Shown: positions 13,601 to 28,068, numbered from the stretch's first letter. The stretch: DNA of 64,000 nt from Ficedula albicollis (GCF_000247815.1 NC_021678.1:1567878-1631877); one strand, 5' to 3'. Translations and numbers: made by a program. Notes: generated by a model from the letters alone, not told the origin.

Positions 13601-16600
13601 TGGGTGAGGCTGGGCTGTCACCGTCTGACCCGTGTGGGGAGGAGCAAAAGCCCGGGCTGGGTCTCTCTCAGCTGCTTCATGTCGCTGCCCCATTTGAAAA
13701 TAACCGCGTGGCTGCAGGGGGTGAGTGGCCAGTGACATCTCTCCCTCCCCTGGGTATTTTTAGGGGTGGCACTTAGACTTGGCACAGGTACAAGCAGCTG
13801 GAAAATGCGTGGCATTTCCTCTTCCTGACAGGCAATCCGGGGAGGCTGGGTGGTGCTTTTGGTCCTGCTGTGCCAGCTATGAAGAGCAGGGGCACTGAAA
13901 TAATGTCACCCCTGGCCCTGCCGCCCAAATGGATATGGAGAGGCTGGTGCTTGCAGGTCTGGCTGAAATAGAGGCAGGGTGTTGCCTCCGTGCAACTAAA
14001 ACACTGCTGGCTCCCAGTGTAAGCTAAAACATTGCTGTGTGCACATGGAGCTTTTCCAGGGGTGACTCCAGCTGCTGTGATGGGGATTTCTGCTGTTGGT
14101 CTGGTATGAGCTGAGAGTGCAGAGCCTGGGCTTGTGAGCCTGACATCTTCTGCTGCCATCACAGCTTGAGAGGGAACAGCAGCCTGGCTGCTTGCTGGTC
14201 CTTCTGCCCAATGTGCTCGGTGTCAGAAGAAAAACGTGACCTGTGGTCTTGCCCTTACCCATCTCCCCACCTCTCCTTCCCTCCTCCTCTCTCCCTTCAC
14301 CTGGAAAAAAAAAAGTCCACCACTGGAGACCCATCTGGAGAAGTCTTTTAGGAGGGGAAGCCCATAAATTTCCCTCTGGCTCCCCTGACCTTTGGTTTCC
14401 CAGGGGAGGTGTGTGGAGGGAGAGGAAGCATTTTCCCCATGGCAGTGACACGCAGGACCGGGGTCTCCCCTTGCTGGGCCAGATGTTACATAGATCTGCA
14501 AACCCAGGCTGTTGGGGTGGACTCTGACATTGATCTCCCCTGCTTGGGAAGAAAGGGAAGGAAAAAGGGCTCATTTTCAGTATAGCAGTTGTCACAGCGG
14601 CGCCTGGATTTATCCTGCTCTGCAGTAATTCAGTATGGCGCAGCACTGGGTGATGCCTCTACCCATAAAAGCTGGGTTTCAAAGCAAAACTCAGCTTTGA
14701 TTTCTAGCAGTGAAGTATTAATGCTGGATAGATTAGTCCAAGGCTTCCTGTGCCCTTCCTGTGAAAACCAGGCAAGCTGAATCCAGGTGCTTCCACTGGA
14801 TTCTGCTGCCCAGCTCACTGCTGCCCCAGGCCAGGCAGGCTCCGGGCACTGGGCTATGACACTGTTAATCCTAACTCCACCCTTCATCTGTGTTGAGGAA
14901 AAGTGGGTGTTGGCCAGCCAGCTGTGAACCTGCAGGTATCCCCTGGTGCTCTCCCTCCATGTGTTTTTGGCTGGACAGGTCTGGGAGGTGTCCCTAAACA
15001 CACCCCAAGTTGTGGCACTGCTGATCTGCTCAGCGAGAGATCTTGACTCTTGTTTCAGCTGACTTCAGGCTAAAAAGCTACTGGTGTCTTCCAGTTGTCC
15101 CTTTATTTTGCCTTGGGAAGGTCTGGGGTCAGATTTATTTCAGGTGAGATGGTGAGGGCAATAACCTACCCACCCTGGGCCATGCTTCTGTTCTGGCTCT
15201 CTGGAGGATGCTGTGGCTCCACTCTGGTTTGTAAAAGGGTATTTCCCTGGAGATTCCTCAAGGAAATGTGCCCTCCATCTTCCTTCTAAGGAAGATGATG
15301 GATAGAGTTGACAGGATGTCAAATGGCCTTTCCACCCTCTTCTGGGCATCTTTGAGACAGCAAATCCCCCTGAGACCGCACTGCTGGAGTGGCAGTGGAA
15401 GAAGGCAGAAAAGATTCCCTTAGGCACTTGGGGAATCCAGGGCTGAAGCAGGGTGTCCTTGTCAGATTAATTGTGTTTAATCTACCCATCAGATCTTTAC
15501 TGTGAGTTGGTGTGTGTCCTCCTCCTGATTTCATCCCTGACTTTGGCACTCAGTAGGGATTTAAAAGGTGCAGCTCTGTCCTCCCTCTGTGCTGGTGTGT
15601 ATAACAGCTCAGGGCTTGAGGGGGGGATAGCTGCTGGCCACTCTTTCACAGACAGCTCTGCACCTGTTTCTCCCCAGTGGTTTAAAGTGTAATAAAGGGA
15701 TATAAATACTGCAGTGACGTTGACTTGGGCCAGCTCAGAGCTCCTGGGCACTAACAGCCCAGTGTGGGGCCATCAGCTGTGCCTTGGTGGGCGCCAGTCC
15801 TCAGGGAAGGCAATTTGAACTCCTCAGTCTGGCAGCATCAGGAAGAGATGGCTTAGATTTTTTTCTTTTTAGGGGGAAAAAAGGGTCATCCCAGCACTGT
15901 TTTGCACACCAGATGTGTTTATGAAAATGCACATCAGTACCAGAGGGAGGCTTCTGGGACTGCCAGTTATCTTTGTGTGGAGCTGTGGAAGTGGTGGGTT
16001 ATATTTTGGGTAGCTATGCATAGCCCATGGGGTGTTGGAGAGGGAAGGAGACCCAGGGAGCACACTGATTTTTTGGTGTGGAGGAATCATCCTGTGCTGT
16101 TTCCTTCCCTCAAAAGCTCTGATTTTTCACTCAGGAGGGGGAGAAGGAAACCCTTGTGCCTTGAGCCTAGTTTGTGCTGGTTAAAAGTTACTGAGGAGGA
16201 GCCTGTTCCTGAAGGCTATGCTGGTCCACACCTGTGGTACAAGCCTGTAATCCTGTTTTCTGACATCACCCTGGGTGATGAGAGGTGTGACACGGTGTGG
16301 GAGGATCAGGCCACCCCTGGAGCTGCAGGTCCCCTCTGGCATGTGTCCCGGCGGTCCCAGAGCGCTCCCGCCACTCTCCAGGGAAGGAGCCTCTTTCCAG
16401 GAGATGGCAGCAGCTTTTCGGAGCTGGGGCTGCATTTCCAGCCTCTTTCTGAGGACAGGCAGCTGGCAGGCAGCATGAATGAATAGTCAGGAGAGAAAAC
16501 CAGGCTGGGTGAAAGGAAGAAGGTGCTCAGGAAGCTGCAATAGTGACTCTTGTGGCTCCTGGGTTGATGGAAAGCCTGTCCCCAGTGATGCTCAGTGCTG

Positions 16601-16639
16601 CCCTTCTGTACTTAAAGGGGGCTTATAAAAAAGAGAAAG

Positions 16640-16905
16640 TGACTTTTTACATAGGCAAGTAGTGGTAGAATGAGAAGGAACATTTTCAAACCAAGAAAGG
16701 AGAGATTTAGATTAGATGTTGGAAATTCTTCCTTGTGAGGGTGGTGAGGCACTGGCCCAAGTTGCCCAGACCAACTGAGAATGCCCCATCCTGGAAAGCG
16801 TTCAAGGTCAGGCTGGATGGGGCTGTGAGCTGGTCTGGAGGAAGGTGGAACCAGGTGATATTTAAGGTCCCTGCCAAGCCAGGCCATTCTGTGAGGATTC
16901 TCTGC
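16640..16905 (+). mobile_element. CR1 LINE 3' fragment
   Basis: Recognisable CR1 3' blocks appear in order: 'ttagattagatgttgg', 'ttccttgtgagggtggtgag', 'gttgcccaga', 'cccatcctggaaagcgttc', 'aggctggatggggct' and a final 'ttaaggtccctgcc' with 'attctgtgaggattct'. It is 5'-truncated, diverged and in sense orientation. No reverse transcriptase domain is present. Confidence 0.85.
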
Positions 16906-18049
16906 TCCTGGGGCATGGCCACTCTTGCTGTGCATGTCCCTGCTGCTGTGGTGGGATCATTCATCTCTGGCACTCCACTGCCTTCCTTTCACCTGGGCCA
17001 CAGCACCCAGTTTTGCTTTGTTCCTACTCACTCCCTGTTTTGGCTATTTTGCTTTTCTGTGACAAGCAGATACCAACAGCCCTGCTGCTTCCCATGGCTG
17101 CCCTCCTCATCCTCCTCATCCTCCTCTGTCCCCAGCAGTTGACTGTGCAACAGGACCCGGGGAGGGAGGGCTCCCCCAGCCCCAGCTGATACGTTCTGGC
17201 CTTGTGGCTTTGCAAGCAGCTCAGAGACAGCTGGAGGCTCCCTGGGGTGCAGAGACATGGGCTGCTCATAAAACTCCCCTGTCTGTCCGTCCTGGTGCCT
17301 GGATGCCTGTCTGCTGCCTGAACTGGGGAAAAATGGGGATTAACAGAGGGCTTGGGGGCTGGTTCCCAGCAGGGTGTACCACAGTCCTTCCCTGGGACAC
17401 ATCCCTGTGTGCTGCTGGGCTCTCAGGGAGATTGTGTCATGAGCCACTGCTGGAGAGATGGTTTAATGGGAAATTTCTCTGGGCTGAGTCAAATACTGTG
17501 CTGTGGCTAGTGAACTTGGTTTGGCTTCTTTGGAAGTCCCTGCAGATGTGAACAGAATAGGGCTCAAATGCTGGCAGTGAGGGGCATGAAGGGAGGTGGG
17601 TGCTGTGTGAACCCATCAGTCACTGCTGAGCTGGAGCTCTTGGTGCTTTACAAGCTCAAAGGCTTTGGGATCATGGTTTTTGAGTGTCTATATGCAGCCA
17701 TTTGATTCTGTTGCGCCCCTGTTTTGCCTTTTACAAAATGAGAATAGCCATGCAGAAGTTCTTTTAAAAGGACTTTGAGATCTAAGGCTATGCAAGCAGG
17801 GATGGCTGGAGCTCATGGTGATGAATTTTATTTAGTGCCCTGCCTTAGCTACCCACTTTGCAGCAGGAGGCATCAACTCCTGCATGCCAAGAATGAGATG
17901 GAGGCAAAGGCTTGGATCTTGGGATCATTGGCAAACCCTTACGCCTTTGACAAAGAAGAGTAAAGCCTTGTGGTGGTCTCCTTTTTTTTTTTTTTTTTTA
18001 AACAAGAAACCAGTGAGAGGGAAGGGAGCAGCCTCCCAGGCAGTGGCAG

Positions 18050-18310
18050 GGGTGCTGTGGGCTGCCAGGAGCCAGTTTGCAAAGCGAGGGGAGATAAGAC
18101 GCCGAGCGACAGCCGCTAGTGAGCCGTTTCCAGAGGGCAGGGTATAAATAGACAACAAAGAGATTTGGTGTCAGAGCAGCTCTCGCACCTTTCTGCTGCC
18201 CAGCCTGGCAGGCGCGAGTGGGGAAATGCAGCTGGGGAGCCAGAGAAATCTGCTCCAGGGTTTAAGTGCGCATGGATAATGTAATGACAAGATAAGGCAT
18301 TTATCAGCCT
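18050..18310 (+). promoter_or_regulatory. Promoter-like patch with TATA box and GATA motifs
   Basis: A strong TATAAATA lies at 18143-18150 directly downstream of a CpG-containing stretch ('gacgccgagcgacagccg'). GATAAG is present at 18092-18097, and an AGATAAG and CTTAT/TTATC cluster lies at 18290-18315. A start site would be expected near 18175. No coding exon is recognised downstream, so this would be a non-coding or distal promoter, or an enhancer with a chance TATA. It lies 29 kb upstream of COL13A1. Confidence 0.3.
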
Positions 18311-19665
18311 CTTATGGACCTCTGTCCACTGCAGTGGGCTCGCTCAGCCGTGCTGACTGGCCATAGCAGGTGGCACTTGGATGGACCCCCCAGCTGGAGC
18401 CCAGAGCTGCTGGCTCCTGCCTTGACTGCCCAGACAGCTCCTACACAAGGCTGCTGCTGTCCTAAAAAGGTGCCCTGCCTGTCCCAGCTCTATCCCTTGT
18501 AATTTATGGTGATACCTGCCATGTGCTGCCCCAGGTCGAGGCTTATCCAGCCTTACCCACTGCTCTTGCAGAGTGCCTGGGCTCTTTGTGGGGTCCTGGC
18601 TTGTCCTCCTGCCCCCTGGCAGCCTCACTTAGGCTTTTCCTTCTGTTTCCCTCTCTGGCTGGGCTGTGCTTCTCCCTGAGGTGCTGCTGTCCCCAGATCC
18701 TCCATTTCCATTTTGTAGGAACAAAACCACTGTCCTAATGATGCTATGGCTTTGGTAAGGTGTTGCAAGGTTTTGCCAGCACCATTAGGCAGCAAGTCCT
18801 TTCTAAACTTGCTGGCTATTTTCAAAACTACCATAGCTTTTCATAACGTTGCCCATGGCACCACTTGGATGCCTTTCAGGCAGCTTTGTGCTGTTTGGGG
18901 TCTGGGTTTGTCTCCTAGATTGCTGTTGGACTTGGCAGGCTTTGGCTCCTATGATGAGCACGTCCTGCCCTGAGTGGTTTGCATGGATGCTGTAAAGACT
19001 ACAATGACTTGGGGAAAGAACAGATTTAGGCTGAAGAAGGAAATACCTCTTCTGTGGAAAATCAGCCTGTGAGAATGAGAAAAGGCCAAGTTGTTATGTG
19101 CTGGTGTAAATCCATGCTGGCTGTCTGGGGAGAGGCATCTGCGGGGGCGTGGGGCTGCTGGGGCTTGCGGCGAGCTCAGCTGTGGGGACGCTGCGGGGCT
19201 CGGCAGGGACAGTCAGGCTGCCAGCGGCACTCGGGCACAAAGCAGGGCTGCTCCCCTGTCTGTCAGCCTGTGGAATTCCTGGGATACGGAGGGCCCTTTG
19301 TGCGGGGATCAGCTGTCAAAAGGCTGCCTATTTTTAGGCTGGCAGATCCCGTGCTGCGCGAGGAGAAGGCTGATGGCGAGAGGTGTGCGCTCCTGCACGC
19401 CAGGTAGTGCTTTCTCCTCTAACTCACACCTCTCTGCATCCAGATGTGGTGCAGAACTGAGCAGACGCTCAGTGTATGATGGGTTTGGTCAGCTTATTGC
19501 AGAAATGAAGCCAGCTACGATGGCAGCACTTCTGTGCACATTCTGATGTGTCTTCCCCACTGGCTGGCTTCAGCCTGAGCTGAGGACAGGGATGGAGAAA
19601 ACCCCAAGGCTTTTCACTTCTCTCAGGGTTTGAAAAAAAAAAAAAAATGGGTGACCTTATAAAAA

Positions 19666-19792
19666 GGTTAAAAAAAGCACAGTCTTTCCATGTGCTGAAG
19701 GGGAACACTGTGTGAGTACAACTTGTATAGGTTAAAAAAAGCACAGTCTTTCCATGTGCTGAAGGGGAACACTGTGTGAGTACAACTTGTAT
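19666..19792 (+). repeat. 64-bp tandem duplication, 2 copies
   Basis: Copies start at 19666 and 19730 and are almost identical, each beginning 'ggttaaaaaaagcacagtc' and ending in 'acaacttgtat'. This is a recent local duplication with no coding content. Confidence 0.9.
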
Positions 19793-20594
19793 CAGGCACC
19801 GGAGAGGCTAAGCCAGATGTCTGAGTACGTAGTAAAGGGGGTTTCATAAACTCCACTGCTCCACAGCTGGATCTTCCTGTGCCAGTGGCTCTGCTCTGCG
19901 TAGATGGCCTTGTTCTTTTATCTGCAGGTGTATGGAAGTGCATCCATGTGTACAAATACAGATTTTGGGGGTTTGTTCGCTCATCTCCAGACACGACCTT
20001 TAAGCTTTGCTTAAGTGTAACCAAAGACAACTCATCCACTGAGCAAAAACAGCTTTTACTTTTTTTCTTTTCTTTTTTTTTTTTCCTTTTAGCTAATGTA
20101 TAGAATAATGCAGTTTTTTCCACTGACCCAGCTCATGGATTCATCATCCACACTGCTGATGCTGAGGGAGAGGAAAAGAGCCCAGAGCTGCTCTCCTTAA
20201 TAAGAAATCCTTGCAACTGCTCTGACAGAGAAATAACTTTGCCAACAGCCTGCACACTTTCTTTACATGTGCTAAACTGCTCGAGATGCAGCTGAATTTC
20301 TTTAAACAAAAGGCATTTGTTTAAAAACATTCTGACGAAAGTGTTACAAATGTTTTATGTTTGGGGTTTTTTTTTTTCCATGGGAATGAGCTTATGGAAG
20401 TATCTTTACCTGAAGTAGGGGTTTCAGGGTTTTTAGTTGAAATTACATGTACATGTTTCTTTCTTTGCCATTTTTCTCACAAAAACGTTTGTTTTTGTTT
20501 TTTTCATTTTAGGGAAATTCACATTTTCTCTATTTCTCTTGTCTACTTTCTATACATAAGAAGAGAAAATCAGTACAAAGGAAAACCTTGCAGC

Positions 20595-20837
20595 AATTCC
20601 CTGGACAAGGGGGAATGGTTTTAAGCTGAAGGAAAGTAGATTTAGGTTAGATACTAGGAAAAAATTCTTTACTGTGAGGAACTTCTGCAGGTTGCTGAGA
20701 GAAGTTGTGGATATCACATTCCTGGAAGTGCTCAAGGCCAGGTGGAGCAGTGTGGTCCAGTGGAAGGTGTCCCTACCTGTGGAATACGATGATGGTTAAG
20801 GAACCTTCCAACCCAAACCCTTCTAGGATTCTGTGAA
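20595..20837 (+). mobile_element. CR1 LINE 3' fragment
   Basis: CR1 3' blocks are seen in order: 'gatttaggttagatactagg', 'ttctttactgtgagg', 'gttgctgagagaagttgtgg', 'ttcctggaagtgctcaaggc', 'gtggaaggtgtccct', 'ccttccaacccaaaccctt' and 'ctaggattctgtga'. It is a sense-strand, 5'-truncated, non-functional copy. Confidence 0.9.
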
Positions 20838-23800
20838 CAATTCACCTGCCTCCCAAACTTGCTGCTGAACATTTTTGGAAGCCTTTTTGACGGCTCTTTG
20901 CTGTGGAAGGATCTTTTCTTCTGCACCCAGACCTGATTAGAAATTAGTGTTCTTAGAAGGGACTTCCCAAAAAGGAAGACAATTGCCATATTTTCTAAAG
21001 CTTCTCTAAAAATACCCAAAGGTCTGGGCTGCTCAGGGTGTAAATTTACAGGAATGTGCTCCTGAGGTGTGGTTTGGAGAGCTGCTCAGTGCCACTCAGA
21101 GTAAAGACAAGGAACACTGCGATTGCTTTAATTTACTGATTGCATACCTTGCCTATCAAGGCTGGGAAAATACAGGAATCAGAAATCCTCTGCTCTCAGT
21201 AATGCCTGCAGCAAGTGAGCCCTTGGTTTTTACCTGGTGTAAAGAAAGGGTTGTTGATAAAAGGAACGACAAATGCCTGTACTGCTGGGATGCAGCAGTG
21301 TTTTCCTGATGGCCAGAGCTGGGTGGGACACAGCTCCCTGCCCTCTGCTCTGGCAGTGCTTGCTGTCAGTGCTCTTTGTGGAAATGCTCTGGATTTGTGG
21401 AATGGGAGAGGGATGTGCTCTCCAAAAGCTGCACTGTGAGGCTAATGTGTCTGTACCTGTTCCCAGCTCCTGGGAGAGCAGTGGTGACTGTGCAGTGCCT
21501 TGGAGGCTCTGAAGCCTCAACCTCCTGTCAGTTTTATTTTCTGTATGTGCAAGCCTTGGAAGAGGAAGCAGAGTCTGTACCTAAACTCTCTCCTGCACTG
21601 AGCCAGGAGCTCCTGGCTCACACAATTTTGGGGCACCTTCTGCAAGAAACAAGACTGTCTGTGCATCCCTTCCAAGGAGAAGTAAGTTAGCAGTAAAGCA
21701 CAGAGCACTTTGTCAGCCTGCTGCTGAAACCTTGACATGTGGGGATGTGATGGTCTTGGATCTTGGATCACCTCTGAATCATGTCAGCAATCAAAAACAA
21801 TAATGGGGGAATGAGAAATTCGGGACACCAACTGCTCCTCTTTGAAAAAAACCTCCAAAGAAACCAACAAAACAAAACCCAAAAAAACCCCAAGCAAAAC
21901 AATAATAATAAAAAAACTAACCCCAAACCTCAGCCTTGGTCTGGGCAAAGAAACAGCAAGGGCTTGCCAGCACCAGTGGCTTGCAGCAAGGTCTCAGTGT
22001 TTGCAGAGCAGTGGCCAAGGTGTTAAATTTTTGACTCTAAATGAGGTTAATGAAAGTTGCATGTCCTCAAATCCCTGAGCACCACTTTGAAAATGCAGGA
22101 GCTAACAGTGGTTATTTATTGATTTCATTTCATCCCCCTGGCTCATGTGGGAGGTTGGAAGAGAGAGAGCAGTGGCCTGTACGTGTATGGTGGGGGAGAA
22201 AGCGTGAATGGATACAGGGAATGTGGAGCTGGCACTGGAAGTTTGCAATCCCCTGATTTGGAGGTTTTTTTTGTATTTTTTTTTTCCTTTCTCAGGCACC
22301 AGCTGAGATGGTCCATAGGGGGGTCCTGCTTTTGTGCCTGTGCCTCCATCCTCAACAAGGCAGCCGTCCTGGCCAGCTTGTTCTACCTCGCCTGCAAGCT
22401 GCCCAAGGTTGCAAAAACTGGCAGGGAAGAGAGGAGGAGTGGAGACCCACTGGGTAAGCCTCACTCCACAGGGACACCAGGTAAAAGGTAAATTTAAATA
22501 ATATTAAAAGGTCAGCTTTAAAAAATATATTTTCCTTTCCCTCTCTCTCTAGTTTTTCATAATCCCAGCCCATAAAACTTGGCAGTTCCTCAGGGTGGAG
22601 GAGGGTGACTCTTGGTTTACAAGCAGCCATTGGTACCCCAACATGCCCAAAACATCTGTCATTGGTGGAAATGAGCATTGCTCTGGCAAGGCTCCTCTTT
22701 CTTTGCAGTAAAGAACAAGCAAATTTGCTTATTTGTGGTTAATGCTTCTTCCAGATGGACAGAAATAATACATGACACGCAGCCCCACTGTTGCCCAAAC
22801 TGTTGAAGCGCTGTGGAACATATTTGCAGCACAAAGACAAGCTGGGGAGATTGTTTAATTTACTGGTCTCCAGTTTGGAGCAGTCCTTCAGCCACAATAT
22901 AAATGCAACCTCCCAGAAAGACTAAACTTTCTCATAGAAATGAACAAAGTTCTCAGAGGGGAAAAGCTGTTCCCCCTTGTCCTCCTCCAGTGAGATGGCT
23001 ACCTCTTGATGGACACCTTCTTGGTAGCCACTTCCAGGCCAGTGTTTGCTGTGAAAGCAGTTCCAGGCCCCTTGTTTGCCACTGCAGACAATGGTTTGCC
23101 TCCTGTGCTGATGCTGCAAGGAGGTGGCTTGAATGTACTTTGTATGTCACACCAATATACCACACACATATGGGAATTTTTGCATGGAACTGATGTTCTT
23201 GGTGATGCTTGATCAATTTTTCCAGCTGTGCTGTTGCTAAAATTTATGAGGATGGGGTTGTCCTACCTTAGTGCCCCGATACTGGTTTAATTTACCATTC
23301 CTTTTTGCTAATTTGAGGTGATTTGGGGGTTTTACAGTGCCAAATCTTTCTCTGTGAATTTTATAGGAGTGGAATAGAGGTTTCAAAAGGAGAAAGGCTG
23401 ACTTTTTGATCTTCAGTTCACCTGGCAGATCTGCTATGAGGTGAGAGACCTTTTCCTGCACTTGGAACTGCCTTTCTGGCAGCAGTGATGTGGTGCAAGC
23501 AGTCTGAGTCAGCCTGTGGGGAGCAGAGGGGCTCTGCATGTGCATCCCTCCTCTTGCTGTGGGAATGAGTCAGTGGCTTTCCTGGCCCTTGTTTCCAGTG
23601 CAAGTCTCCTCTGTGCAGCCCTGTAAGAAGTGACCAGGAGAGGGGTCAATTTTCATGTGTCAGAAGAGGATTGGGAGGAGAGAAAAAGGGGCAAAGCTAA
23701 GTATCATCAGCACTTTATGCCTGCAGTGTAACAGACACGTATGATAACCCCTATGACACCCCAGTGACTGTAAAATGCAACTAATCTCTGGAGTTAGTTC

Positions 23801-26800
23801 CCTTACATAAAAAAGCATTTTCCTAGTTAATCTTTACCTTCCATGCCCTGGCCCTGCACTCTGCTAACTGGGGGTGACAGGCAGAGGGTTACTTGTTAAG
23901 GTGCAGCTCTGCCTAATTAAGAGTAACAGCATCTTTCCCTGCAGTGAGATTTGGGTTTTTTTTTTTTTTTGAGAATTCATCACTCTGGAGCATAATGCTG
24001 AAACAACTGCCTGGGCTGGACTTGGCCCCCCCCATGCATTAACCCTTTGCTCCAGCCTGGCCTCTGATTCCTGCTGCCTTTTTCTCCCAGCTAAATCCTG
24101 TGTTGTGATCCTGAGCACTGCTGGCTGGGAATTACAGCCGGGATGTCTCAGATGTGCCTGCAGGTTGGAGCAGAAATGAGGCAAAGCCTCCATGTGTCCC
24201 ATGGTTTTGACCCCAAACAATACTCTGACTGCATAAATTAGGAGTTGGCTCAGGCTCACTTGAAGCTCAGCCCAGGTTTGCTTGAAACTCAGCCTAATTT
24301 TTCCTGAAAGCAAAGCTGAGTGGGAGAAGAGTTCTGGGTCAGGGAAGGGGTGCTTGGCAGGTCACAGCAGCCTGAAGAGCTGCAGTTTATCAGCTCACAG
24401 CAATTACCAGCCCACAGAAGCAGGGCTGCCTGTATTTCTAATTTCTTGCCTACACAGAACCATGCAGATGATGGGCAAAAATGCCTCTGGCATCCTGGAG
24501 CAAGCTGGAGATTTCTTCTAGCTGCTTGTGGATCATTAACACAGTCAGGCCCCTGAAAATCCACCCTGATCAACCCCCCTGGCAAAAAGCTTTATTTCCC
24601 CTGTTGCTGCCTTTCCATGCAGGTGCTATGTGTCCTGGCTGATGACTGCACCAGCTCCTGGAGGCAATTCACATCCTCAGCAGTGCTGCACTGGGAGAGA
24701 GGCAGGGAGCCCTGTGGACCCTAATTCCCAGAAATGCAGAAGACAAATGATGGAAAAAGGCTTGAGAGGGGCTTGCTGCTCTCGTGGTTAGCAGCTGGGC
24801 CCTAAAATAGGCTGCAATTTGGAGGGCTGGTCTATACTTCCATGACAAGAGCAAGCAGCCAAGGTGGGGGAAAAGCTTCTTGCAAGCTGAAAAATCAAGT
24901 AGAGCTGGTAAGCTTCCTGTGTTTTGGGCTCGACCCAAAATGGGCGCTGTGGCTCCCTGAGACGTGGGAAAAATTTTATTTTTATTTTTTTGTTAGGGTT
25001 AGGGTTCAGCTTCCAGGTTCTTGTCAGGCTAGGGCTTTCAAGTGGAGGTTGAAAAGCATGGATGGGAAGGCACTTGAGGAAATGGGGGAGCTGGCCTTGT
25101 ACTGCCGCAGTGTTGTGTGAAGGGTGCTAGTGGGATCAGGGCTGCTGGGACAGAGCAGCAGAGGGAGCAGATTGGGGCAGAGGGTGCCAGCAGTGCTTTT
25201 TGGCAGCTCTCACCTCAGTAAAGCCCCTTTGGATTCCAAGCAAGCAGTTTCTACACTCTGCTTTCTGCAGTAATTTTGGTTTTATTGCCTAGGGGTGAGG
25301 GTTCCTGCAAACAAGTGAAACACAGGCGGGGGTGATAAAAGGTGCAAATTGAACTGGCCTCATGCAGTCCCTGGGAAGCAGCAGTGGATGAAGAGACTTC
25401 CAACTCTTTTACAGCTCTCTCTTCTTTGTTGTAAATTGAGCTTGAGGTGTTACTGTAAGGAAAACAATAATTTTTTGATGGCTCCATTACAGTTGTGACT
25501 GTCCCCTGTGGAGAGCCCTATGGACTGGTGTTTTCTGTTCATTACACCTCACTTTGCCAAGACCTGGTTTCCTGCTGGCAGTCTCATATCCTCCATCTTT
25601 GTTTTCCTTTATTTCCCTAAAAAAATAGCAAGGTAATTATGTTTTCCTTGCACCCTTGCTTACCTCTCCTTACCAGGGGAGATGTGGAAAAGTGGTGTGG
25701 GCAGAAGGGAACACTTGAGCTCTCACCCCTGGTGCCTATGGGCCCTCTAGATTTAGCCTTTCCCCCCTCCCCCCGCTTTTTTTTTTTTCTCTGCAGGAAG
25801 ATTTTGGAAAAAAGGAGGGAAGGAAGAAGAGGATCCTCTGCCCACCCTTACCAGGACACCCAGGGTCTGCTGCTGCACCACATCTCTGTAAGGAATTATA
25901 ATCCTAGTGGGACATCTATCCCTGCTTGCCTTTGGCTTATCTTCAGCTTCGGGCCCTAGCAGATGCTCTGCAGCCTTTCCACAAATGTTTGGGAAGAGAA
26001 GCCAAAGTTAGGCTCTTTTGGCAGGGTTTCCACAACAAATCCCCAGCTCCCAGGGAAGATGGATGTCATTAACCCAGGCTGAGTCCACGGAGGGGTCCTG
26101 AGGCTGGTGCCAGGGGCTGCTGCTGGGGGCTCGCCTCCAGCCAGCAGTGTAAACTGAGGAGGAAACAAAGGCTCTCCCCCATCCTTGCCAGCTCTTGTTC
26201 TCCACAAAGAGCTGGAAATCCTGGCTGTTCTGACAACCACACAGAGTTAGCAGGAGATCCCTTTCCTTCAGTGCTATTTGCTTTGCATTTAGTGGGATTT
26301 GAAGTCCGCTGTCCGTCCCTGCTCGCTGTTTGTTTGGCCTTCCCTGTTCTGGCAGGGCTCCTTGCTACTTGTTGCTTGTCTTTGAAGGTCGGTGTTCAGC
26401 CACAATGAGGGGCTCCTGAATTTGGAGTCCAAAATGACCTCACTGAGCCGTGCAAGGCTAGCATGAGACAACAGGGAGGTGACTCAGTCCCTTCAGTCCG
26501 TGTTTCCATGTTCACAGCTGCTGTAGGAAATAAACAGCAAGTGGTTAACATCAATAGTAAGACACATATAGAAGAAAATGTTGTCCTAACAATGTTAAAT
26601 CTATGGTTTAAATTGGGCAATGGCAGGAAATTTGGAATTAAGGACGGACGCTTGTCTCACGCTTCCCCATTTGCCTTGGGAAATAAAAATAATTCAGGCA
26701 CAAAGTGAGTGAAATGGCACTGGAAATGCCATATTACTGCATTTCCTGGCTTTTATGGCAGGGAACGAAGAAGTAAGACTAAATGAGGTCTTTTGTGTCC

Positions 26801-28068
26801 TTCAGTTCAAAGTGATGGCAACAAAATCCATCCAGGTCTCAGGAGTCAACAGAGACCGAGACCAGTTTTACTCAGTTTTATCACTGTGTTGTGTAGCCAC
26901 AACACTGGAGAGGTTCTTCCTTTGGGGGCAATTATTTTTGTTCTTTTAGTTGAGCAGTTAATTGAAGTTTCTTTAGGTTCAGATCCACTGGGACTACTTG
27001 AATGCCAGAGGACAAGATCAGCCCAAAAACACCCCCCTTACATTTATTGAGGTAGACGGATTTCTGAGGAATAGAAATGTTTCCAGGCCAAAAATCAAAG
27101 TGAAGCTGTTGCAGTCTATTTGTGAGCACTGTCTGGGCAGAAGGTCTGAAAGTCTTTCACTATCCCAATAGGTCTGCAAGTTCTGTGTGCTCCTACAAAG
27201 TCATCTTCTGATGCTCTTGTTGATGGCAAGGAGTGTTTGTTCAATGATCAGCTTCGTGGAGGTCAGTGGGAACATGAACTGCAGGATAAGGGCTGAGAAA
27301 GTCAACTGAATGACTGAAAGATTTAGCAGCTTTAACGACTGAGTTGTTTGTGTATTTCTGGAAGGAGGTGCTGGTGTTAAGAAATCCTGTTGACAAAAAT
27401 CAGGATCCAATTCTGTAGACTAGAAATGTCTTATTTGTCTTCTGTTCAACAGCTAACCTGGGAGATCTCCACAAACAGCCCATTTCCGGGTGTGTTTTAG
27501 GGTGGTTCCTAAAACCCAAGAGAGGGAAAAATCAAGTTTGAAAAGTATGTTGGCTGAGCCCTGGGTGAGAGATTCATAGAGGAAAAAACACCATCTCAGC
27601 ATGGAGTGGTTTGGAACACAGACAGAAGTACCAGGAAGGCCTTTGGACTGGAAATGTTTCGTGCATGTTACATCCTTTGCTCTGTATCCTTCTTTTTCTG
27701 AAGAACCGTCTGTGCGGACATTTGGAGATTATGCTGTTAGCTGAACAAACAAAAGGGATTAAGGCTGGGCTGGTTCATTTTTCCACCCTCCACCCATCTT
27801 GGAATTCATTACCATTCAATGCCACTAACCAAAATAACAAGGGGACCAGCCTTGCACAGCGCTGCTTCCTCTGTCCCAATTTCCATGCAGCGGCAGATTT
27901 GTCCATGAAGAGCACCCGGCAGACATAGCCATATAGGAAAGGAGCCAAGCTTCCCCAAAACGGCTTGGGCACGCCAGGATCCCAACACAAGGCTAGCTTG
28001 CATGCTAATTCCTTTTCAGCAGAATCAGTAAGGGCTGAGGGATGTTAATTTTATGTCTGCCTGTATGT

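Noticed and set aside
24992..25006. Telomere-like TTAGGG words
   Set aside because: Only two partial copies ('ttagggttaggg') are present, too few to call an interstitial telomere.
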